Source: Streptomyces sp. NRRL S-340
GTDB taxonomy: Bacteria > Actinomycetota > Actinomycetes > Streptomycetales > Streptomycetaceae
Reading direction: 5' to 3'
NCBI RefSeq assembly: GCF_000720185.1
Contig: NZ_JOIY01000044.1
Span: 1 to 64,000, forward strand
Length of the DNA stretch: 64,000 nt
The notes under the pieces are model-generated. The model saw nothing but the letters and a program-made list of their open reading frames with translations. It searched no databases and was not told the origin of the DNA. Both the position numbers and the translations under genes were made by a program. Below, one piece after another: positions 58,179 through 64,000 of this stretch. Position 1 is the first letter of the stretch. Each line of letters begins with the position of its first letter.

Positions 58179-58211
58179 GTCGCCGCCCCGGCCGCGCGCA
58201 GAATGGGGGCC

Positions 58212-59072
58212 ATGGGTTCTGCGAAATACACCGAGCTGGGGTCCTTTCTGCGGTCGCGGCGTGAACGCATCCGCCCGGCGGAGGTGGGCCTCCCCACCGG
58301 GCCCCGCCGCCGGGTGCCCGGGCTGCGGCGTGAGGAGGTCGCCCAGCTCGCCGGGGCATCGGTGGACTACTACAACGAGCTGGAACGCGGAGCGGGATCC
58401 CAGCCGTCGGAGCAGATGATCGCCGCCCTGGCCAGGGCGCTGCGGCTGAGCGCCGACGAACGCGACCATCTCTACCATCTGGCCGGTCGCCCGGTGCCGG
58501 TGCACGGCGGGGCCGCCTCCCACGTCCACCCCGGCATGTCCGACCTGCTCCAGCGCCTGACCTCGACACCGGCGCAGGTCATCACCGACCTGCACGTCAC
58601 CCTGGTGCAGAACCCGCTCGCGGTGGCCCTGCTCGGGGACCAGTCCGGCTTCCGCGGCGCCCGGGCCAGTTTCGTCCACCGCTGGTTCACCGAGCCCGGA
58701 GCCCGGCAGCTCTATCCCGAAGCCGACCACGACGCCCAGTCCCGCGCCTTCGTCGCCGATCTGCGGGCGGCGGCCGCACGGCGGGACGCGAAGGACGCCG
58801 AGGCCTCCTCGATGATCAGCACGCTGCTCGACACCTCCTCCGAGTTCGCCGCCCTCTGGGCCGGCCATGAAGTGGCGTTCCGGCGGGACGACCGCAAGCG
58901 CCTCAACCACCCGGCGATCGGTCTGATCGAGGTCAACTGTCTCAGTCTGTTCAGTGAGGACGGCCGGCAACGACTGCTCTGGTTCACCCCCGCGGTCGGC
59001 ACGGACAGCGCCGGCCTGCTCGACCTGCTCACGGTCATCGGCACCCAGGACATCGTCGACTCGGCCCGCTGA
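58212..59072 (+). CDS. XRE-family regulator with MmyB-like ligand domain
   Basis: This gene encodes 286 residues. The N-terminal helix-turn-helix has LGSFLRSRRERIRP, RRVPGLRREEVAQLAGASVDYYNELERG and the IAALARALRLSADERDHLYHLAG ending that defines the MmyB-type group. The C-terminal domain (about 105-280) is the MmyB-like PAS-fold ligand domain, with LLGDQSGFRG and NHPAIGLIEV. Members bind fatty-acid-like ligands. ATG 58212 is chosen next to the family start; ATG 58203 is in frame. It probably acts on the palindrome 33 bp upstream. Confidence 0.9.
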   Translation: MGSAKYTELGSFLRSRRERIRPAEVGLPTGPRRRVPGLRREEVAQLAGASVDYYNELERGAGSQPSEQMIAALARALRLSADERDHLYHLAGRPVPVHGGAASHVHPGMSDLLQRLTSTPAQVITDLHVTLVQNPLAVALLGDQSGFRGARASFVHRWFTEPGARQLYPEADHDAQSRAFVADLRAAAARRDAKDAEASSMISTLLDTSSEFAALWAGHEVAFRRDDRKRLNHPAIGLIEVNCLSLFSEDGRQRLLWFTPAVGTDSAGLLDLLTVIGTQDIVDSAR

Positions 59073-59173
59073 AGGGCGCGGTGCGTGCCGCGGGCGCGAC
59101 GCGTCACCGTGCCCTCGCCGCCGCGGAGGGCCGCCCGCCGTGTCCTGGCCGGCAGCACCCGTAGGCTTCCCGC

Positions 59174-59539
59174 ATGACCGACGAGAGCGAGCGTGCCGTG
59201 CAGGCGGCCGTCGAGGGGGAGATGCGGCTCCTCGACCCCGTGGTGCGCGCTTCCCCGGACCGGGTCCTGGCGCTTCTGGACCCGGAGTTCACCGAGATCG
59301 GAGCTTCCGGGCGCCGCTGGGACGTGGAGTCGATCCTCACGGTGACCAGTGGCGGCTCGGTGTCCGCGGAGTCTCCCGTCGAGGTCAGCGAGGTGTCCGG
59401 GGTCGTCCTCGCTCCGGGCGTCGTGCACCTGACGTACTTCGCCGACCACCAGGGCCGTCGGGCATGGCGCAGCTCTCTGTGGCGTCTGACCAGGACGGGC
59501 TGGCGGCTGTACTTCCACCAGGGCACCTTGACCGGTTGA
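59174..59539 (+). CDS. NTF2-like (DUF4440) protein
   Basis: This gene encodes 121 residues. It has the pattern of DUF4440 proteins: LLDPVVRASPDRVLALLDPEFTEIGASGRRWDVESI at the start and WRSSLWRLTRTGWRLYFHQGTL at the end. It is a small cone-shaped single-domain protein, function unassigned. It follows the XRE gene by 101 bp on the same strand. Confidence 0.85.
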   Translation: MTDESERAVQAAVEGEMRLLDPVVRASPDRVLALLDPEFTEIGASGRRWDVESILTVTSGGSVSAESPVEVSEVSGVVLAPGVVHLTYFADHQGRRAWRSSLWRLTRTGWRLYFHQGTLTG

Positions 59540-59792
59540 ACGGGGGCCGCGCACCTGCCGGTGCGACGATCTCGCGGCGCCAGGTCCAAGACCTCGTCGA
59601 CCTCCTGCCGGCTCGTCCTGCGCGCGATGCGCGGCGGGGGGCGGCTCCGGCGGGGGACTTCCCCCCGGTGCCGGACGCCGCCGTGCTTCACCCGCCCTCC
59701 ATCGTCCCTCCAGGGCGTACGGCCATGGTGGTCCAGGACAGCCGTACCCCTGTCCGCACGGGATGACGAACCACAAGGGAGGGCCTCCTGCC

Positions 59793-60152
59793 ATGGCGCC
59801 CGCGTCGATCTCCCCCCTCGGTGAGGTGCTGCACGACCTCCTCACCGCCCGCACTCTGCGCGAGCGCAACAAGGAACTCGCCCTCGCCCTGGTCGCGGCG
59901 GTCAACCGCGGCGAGGACGACAGCCTCACCAGAGACTGGACGGCCCCCGCCGGACCGGGCCGGCGCGCCCTGCCCGCCGGGCTCCGGCTGACGGTGGAGA
60001 GCCTCCTCGCCGACGGTGACGTCGTCGTCCTGCGGGCGACCGCGCGCGCCGGACAGGAGGCCTGGTCGCTGGTCACGGAGTTCCGCTTCGACACCGCGGG
60101 CCGGATCGCGTCCCACCACGACATGCTCGTACCGGAGCCGATGGCGACCTGA
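59793..60152 (+). CDS. SnoaL/NTF2-like protein
   Basis: This gene encodes 119 residues from ATG 59793, chosen for GGGAGG 9 nt upstream (ATG 59763 adds 10 residues). It reads ERNKELALALVAAVNRGE, VESLLADGDVVVLRATARAGQEAWSLVTEFRFDTAGRIASHHD, a SnoaL-like polyketide-cyclase fold without the usual N-terminal helix length. It is probably a small ester/ligand-binding protein; no catalytic set is evident. Confidence 0.65.
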   Translation: MAPASISPLGEVLHDLLTARTLRERNKELALALVAAVNRGEDDSLTRDWTAPAGPGRRALPAGLRLTVESLLADGDVVVLRATARAGQEAWSLVTEFRFDTAGRIASHHDMLVPEPMAT

Positions 60153-60330
60153 GCCGTCCCTCCGTCCGGCGTCGGACGGGCCCGTTCGCCGGGCGCGTGC
60201 CGAACACCGGCGCCCGCCGGGCTCGTTGACTCCCGTTTGGCATTCCGTTCGCTGAGCGTTCAACCCGTGATCCCTGTCAGGGACGTGTGTGCTTCCTAGG
60301 GTGCATGAGGCTTTCCGAAAGAAGGAGCTC

Positions 60331-61293
60331 ATGGACTCACAGCTCGCCATCCGGGCTCGCGGCATCACGAAGTGCTTCGGGGACGTCGTCGCGCTCGACG
60401 GCGTCGACCTGGATGTGGCGCAGGGACAGATCCACGGCCTGGTCGGTCCGAACGGCGCCGGCAAGACGACCCTGCTCGGCGTCCTTCTCGGCCTGGCCGT
60501 GACGGACAGCGGAAGTCTGGAGATCCTCGGCACGCCGGTGGGCCGTGCGTTCGAAGCACCCGGCGGTGTCGCCGGGTTCGTGGACGGGCCGGGGCTGTAC
60601 CCCTCGCTCACCGCCCGGCAGAACCTCACCGCGCTCGCCGCACTGCGCAGGGACGACAGGCGGCCGGCGGACGTCGACGACGCGCTGGAGCAGGTGGGGC
60701 TCACGGACGTCGCCGACGACCGCACCCGCGGCTTCTCCCTGGGCATGCGCCAACGGCTCGGGCTCGCCGCGGCCCTGCTCTCCGAGCCGCGGCTGCTCGT
60801 CCTGGACGAACCATCCAACGGCCTCGACCCGGCCGGGAAGAAGCACGTCCACGGTGTGCTCACCCGGCTCGCGCGGCAGGGGACGGCCGTCGTGCTCTCC
60901 AGTCACCGCATGGACGACCTGGAGGCCCTGTGCTCCGAGGTCACGATCCTGGCGACCGGGCGGACCGTCTTCTCCGGTCCCCTGGGCGAGCTGGCCGCCG
61001 AGAACCGTGAACTCGACTACCGGCTCGTCACGTCCGACCCGGCGCGCGCCCGCCGGCTGGCCGCCGACGCCCCGGGGATCCGCCTGGTCGACGGCAGCCC
61101 GGGACGCCACGACGGGGCGGGTCTCGTGGTGCGCGCGCTGGTGCCCGCCCTCGACGGCCTGGTGGTACGGCTCGTCGAGGAGGGCATCGCGCTGCGCGAA
61201 CTGGGCCCGCTGGTCTCCCCGTTGGAGGCGGCGTTCCTGGCCCTGACCGAGCAGCAGAGCACCGACGTCCAGCAGCAGGAGACCGGTCGATGA
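60331..61293 (+). CDS. ABC transporter ATP-binding protein
   Basis: This gene encodes 320 residues. It has Walker A GPNGAGKTT near residue 40, the signature FSLGMRQRLGLA, Walker B LLVLDEPSNGLDP and the H-loop SSHRMDD. The C-terminal ~100 residues are the extension typical of DrrA/bacitracin-type exporters. AAGGAG lies 5 nt before ATG 60331. It overlaps the permease start by 4 bp (ATGA), so they form an exporter operon. Confidence 0.92.
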   Translation: MDSQLAIRARGITKCFGDVVALDGVDLDVAQGQIHGLVGPNGAGKTTLLGVLLGLAVTDSGSLEILGTPVGRAFEAPGGVAGFVDGPGLYPSLTARQNLTALAALRRDDRRPADVDDALEQVGLTDVADDRTRGFSLGMRQRLGLAAALLSEPRLLVLDEPSNGLDPAGKKHVHGVLTRLARQGTAVVLSSHRMDDLEALCSEVTILATGRTVFSGPLGELAAENRELDYRLVTSDPARARRLAADAPGIRLVDGSPGRHDGAGLVVRALVPALDGLVVRLVEEGIALRELGPLVSPLEAAFLALTEQQSTDVQQQETGR

Positions 61294-62831
61294 CCACCAT
61301 GTCCCCCACCCCGGACTCCGCCTCCACCCCGGACTCCGCCCCTGCGGCAGACCCCGCCGCCACCGAAGACACCGCCACCGCGGATCCCACCCCCGCGGAG
61401 GATCCGGCCCGCACGGAGACCCCGACGCCGCCCGAAGACCCGGCGCCCACGGCAGGCGGCGCGACCGCCGCACGCTCCGAGCGAGCACACAGCACCGCCT
61501 CGGGCCGCGCCACCGTCGTCCGGACCTACCGCTTCGAAGTCGTCAAGCTTCTCTCCCAGTGGCGGATCCGCCTCCTGCTCATCGCCTGCTGGATCGCACC
61601 GGCGCTCTTCGTGGCTGGGGTGAGCGTGCAGAGCACGCTGCCCACCGACACCCTCTTCGGCCGCTGGATGCACGCCACCGGGTGGGCGGGACCGCTGGTG
61701 ACGCTCGGCTTCGCGGGCACCTGGGCGCTTCCGCTGCTCACCTCCGTCGTCGCCGGCGACGTGTTCGCCGCCGAGGACCGGCTCGGCACCTGGCGCCATC
61801 TCCTCGTCGCCGTCCGCTCGCCCCGGCGGATCTTCGCGGCGAAGGCCCTGGCCGGCCTCACCGTCCTCCTGCTGCTCGTGGCCGGGCTGGCGGCCTCCAG
61901 CACGGCCGGCGGGCTGCTGGCCGTCGGCGACCAGCCGCTCGTCGGCCTCGACGGTCATCTGCTCGCGCCGGGCGAGGCAGCCGGCAAGGTCCTGCTCGCC
62001 TGGTCCTGCGTGCTCGCCCCGACCCTGGCCCTCGCCGGAATCGGACTGCTCGGATCGGTCGTGCTCGGGCGTTCCCCGATGGGTCTGCTGCTGCCCGCGA
62101 TCGTCGCACTGGCTATGCAACTGGCCCAGATGCTGCCGCTCCCCGTCGCCGTGCGCCTCGCCCTGCCCGGCGACGCCTTCCTCACCTGGAACGGCCTGTT
62201 CACCCGCCCGGCGCAGCTCACCCCGCTCCTCGTCGGCATCGTCGTCAGCCTGCTGTGGGCCGTGACGGCGACGGCGCTGGCGTACGTCCTCTTCCTCCGG
62301 CGGGACTTCACCAACCCCACCGACGACGGCGCGGTGCGCCACGCGGTCACCCGGGCCGCGCTGCCGCCGGCGGCGCTGCTCGGTGTGACGGTCGCGGTCG
62401 TGGCGGCGACGACCACGGCCGCCGGCTCCGGGATCGACCAGGCCAAGGTGGAACAGGCGCTCGCCACCGAGTTCGCCCACCTGTACCGCATGCAGACCGC
62501 CCAGCTCCACCGGCCCGCCGTCACCGAGGCGCAGCTGAGGACCACGGCGGCATGCACGAAGGCCGGTGTCCAGGACGGCGCCCAGGGGGCGGGCAACGAC
62601 TGGCGGTGCGTCGTCTCCTGGCACCTGCCGGGCGCCGCGGCTCCCGGGTCGGCCGTCTACCAGCTCGACATCACCTCCGACGGGCGGTTCGTCGCGGACG
62701 GCGACGGACCGAAGGAAGTCAACGGCTACTTCCTGGTGCGGACTTCGGACCGGGACGCGCCCAACCCGCTCTGGCAGTTCGACGGCAACGTCGACCTGCT
62801 GTCCGCCTCCCCCGGCGCCAGGACTCCCTGA
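61290..62831 (+). CDS. ABC transporter permease with soluble C-terminal domain
   Basis: This gene encodes 513 residues. The first ~70 are a Pro/Thr/Ala/Asp repeat. Six membrane helices (about 85-370) follow, with SVVAGDVFAAEDRLGTWRHLLVA between them, as in ABC-2 type permeases. The last ~140 residues are an extracytoplasmic domain with two Cys (AACTKAG, WRCVVSW). It partners the ATPase upstream. The substrate is unknown. The YncE-type gene downstream on the same strand may be part of the operon. Confidence 0.88.
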   Translation: MTTMSPTPDSASTPDSAPAADPAATEDTATADPTPAEDPARTETPTPPEDPAPTAGGATAARSERAHSTASGRATVVRTYRFEVVKLLSQWRIRLLLIACWIAPALFVAGVSVQSTLPTDTLFGRWMHATGWAGPLVTLGFAGTWALPLLTSVVAGDVFAAEDRLGTWRHLLVAVRSPRRIFAAKALAGLTVLLLLVAGLAASSTAGGLLAVGDQPLVGLDGHLLAPGEAAGKVLLAWSCVLAPTLALAGIGLLGSVVLGRSPMGLLLPAIVALAMQLAQMLPLPVAVRLALPGDAFLTWNGLFTRPAQLTPLLVGIVVSLLWAVTATALAYVLFLRRDFTNPTDDGAVRHAVTRAALPPAALLGVTVAVVAATTTAAGSGIDQAKVEQALATEFAHLYRMQTAQLHRPAVTEAQLRTTAACTKAGVQDGAQGAGNDWRCVVSWHLPGAAAPGSAVYQLDITSDGRFVADGDGPKEVNGYFLVRTSDRDAPNPLWQFDGNVDLLSASPGARTP

Positions 62832-62912
62832 CCCCGGCTTCCCCGGACGGACTCCCCGAACTCCTCCTCCCGGCCACCCCCCGACGCTCCCGATTCCCGA
62901 AGGAATGACCTC

Positions 62913-64000
62913 ATGCAGACAACACGCCGCCGCCGGCAGGCGGAGAAGAAGTACTACGACCTGCTGGGCAGACGTGTCAGCCGCCGGGCGACGCTGGTCA
63001 CGGCATGCATCGCCACGGCCGCCCTGGCCACCGGGACGGCCGTGGCCGACACCCGTCCCTTCGGCACCGACCAGGTCGGCCAGGTCACCGGCAAGGGCCA
63101 GGTCGTCTCCGCCGACCAGTACATCGCTCCGTACGGCCACCGCCTCGTCATCGACGACGGCAAGATCATGTCGTCGGCGGTCAGCCCGGACGGCGCCCAC
63201 CTCGCCGCCGCGGTCACCGACGGCGACGCCGCGCTGGTCGTGGTGGACCTCGCGACCGGGCGGGTCAAGCAGCGGGTCGGCACCAACGCCGCCGACGACC
63301 TGCGCATCGCGAACAGCTCCGTCGGCCAGGAAGGCCCGGCGTACTCACCCGACGGCAAGCAGCTGTGGCTGGGCCAGGCCGACGGCTACACCAGGTTCAC
63401 CGTGACCGCGGACGGCACCCTCGCCGACCCGGTGACCGTCAAGATCCCGGCCGACGGCGGCAAGCAGGCCCTGGTCGCCGCGGCGGTCTTCTCCGCCGAC
63501 GGCTCCACCGTGTACGCCGCGGTCAACGGCCAGAACCGGGTGGTGGCCATCGACGCGGCGACCGGGACCGTCGAGCGGAGCTGGGCGGTGGGCAACGCCC
63601 CGCGCGGCATGGCCCGGGTGGGCGGCAAGCTCTACGTCAGCAACGAGGGCGGCCGGCCCGCGAAGGCGGGGGACTCCACCCTCAACTCCTACGGCACCCA
63701 GGTCCCGGCAGACCCGAAGACCGGTGCCACCACGACCGGCACGGTCAGCGTCATCGACCTGGCCGACCCGTCCGCCGCCGTCGCCACCGTCGGCGTCGGC
63801 CTGCACCCCACCGCCGTGTACGCCCGGCGCGGCGCGGTGTTCGTCACCAACACCGCCGACAACAACGTGTCGGTCATCAGCACGGCCAACGACAAGGTCG
63901 TCCAGACCATCTCCACCCAGCCGTGGCCGGAGGCCTCGGTCGGCTACGAACCCGACGCGGTGACCCTCACCGACGACGGCCGGCTGCTGGTGACGCTCGG
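62913..64000 (+). CDS. YncE-type beta-propeller protein, 3' end cut by the window edge
   Basis: 362 codons are open to the right edge. ATG 62913 has AAGGA 8 nt upstream. An N-terminal Arg-rich stretch (LGRRVSRRATLV) and hydrophobic segment form a signal peptide, possibly Tat-like. Then come propeller repeats: MSSAVSPDGAHLAAAV, VVVDLATGRVKQ, TVYAAVNGQNRVVAIDAATG, VFVTNTADNNVSVIS. In actinomycetes such propellers are often the first half of a bifunctional YncE/phosphatase protein; the window ends before that could be seen. Confidence 0.85.
   Translation, partial: MQTTRRRRQAEKKYYDLLGRRVSRRATLVTACIATAALATGTAVADTRPFGTDQVGQVTGKGQVVSADQYIAPYGHRLVIDDGKIMSSAVSPDGAHLAAAVTDGDAALVVVDLATGRVKQRVGTNAADDLRIANSSVGQEGPAYSPDGKQLWLGQADGYTRFTVTADGTLADPVTVKIPADGGKQALVAAAVFSADGSTVYAAVNGQNRVVAIDAATGTVERSWAVGNAPRGMARVGGKLYVSNEGGRPAKAGDSTLNSYGTQVPADPKTGATTTGTVSVIDLADPSAAVATVGVGLHPTAVYARRGAVFVTNTADNNVSVISTANDKVVQTISTQPWPEASVGYEPDAVTLTDDGRLLVTL

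Noticed and set aside
55824..58970. Minus-strand frame of 1,048 codons
   Set aside because: It crosses three real plus-strand genes and a palindrome and has no domain; high GC keeps it open.

Overview
The window is very GC-rich (roughly 70% or more). Its genes use GTG starts, G/C third positions and short or overlapping spacings. Its gene content is characteristic of a Streptomyces or closely related actinomycete: SigJ/ECF41 sigma factor, PknB-type kinase with PQQ repeats, XRE/ImmA/MAB_1171c trio, DUF4232 lipoprotein, LQRxAGN-type giant protein, many TetR/LysR/MarR regulators. I saw no rRNA, tRNA, CRISPR array or transposase gene. It reads as an accessory, chromosome-arm-like region with two specialised-metabolism loci.

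Left part (1-8065): a RiPP locus. A lantibiotic-dehydratase (LanB) gene runs off the left edge. Next to it lies a 58-residue precursor peptide with an Asp/Leu-rich leader and a Thr/Cys-rich tail. Divergent from these are a CapA-like protein, an E1/ThiF-like adenylating enzyme, a carbamoyltransferase-like enzyme translationally coupled to it, and a GlcD-like FAD oxidase. I do not recognise this combination as a described pathway; it is my best candidate for an undescribed system. A 26-bp tandem array and a 15-bp-arm palindrome separate it from an ArsR regulator and a RidA + DHA2 exporter pair.

11.5-31.6 kb: small regulator/enzyme modules. These are an XRE - ImmA-like protease - MAB_1171c membrane protein trio; a double-MerR regulator divergent from an erythromycin-esterase-family enzyme; a carboxylesterase; SigJ divergent from a membrane protein; MarR divergent from a hydrolase/isochorismatase pair with clear tandem operators; an aminoglycoside-phosphotransferase-fold protein; a kinase; a DMT permease; and a three-gene reductase/hydrolase/SDR set divergent from a LysR gene.

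31.2-42.5 kb: a secreted peptide with a repeated DPWVxDQL motif, a one-module iterative-looking type I PKS (KS-AT-degenerate DH-ACP) with no release domain, a TetR gene behind a perfect 11-bp-arm palindrome, a relic of an aldo/keto reductase, and a 1,732-residue repetitive protein of unknown function.

42.5-64 kb: LysR, an iodotyrosine-deiodinase-like nitroreductase divergent from an Lrp regulator, a FabF-like ketosynthase, a DUF4232 lipoprotein, VOC, DeoR and NUDIX proteins, NmrA/TetR, an epoxide-hydrolase-like protein, an orphan response regulator, SDR, RraA-like and ChW proteins, a frameshifted FG-GAP relic, an XRE regulator, NTF2-like proteins, an ABC exporter, and a YncE-type propeller cut by the right edge. 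Three copies of a ~160-bp imperfect palindrome (near 45.0, 53.4 and 57.9 kb) sit in gene-free gaps. Degenerate tandem repeats recur both between genes and as in-frame low-complexity linkers throughout the window.
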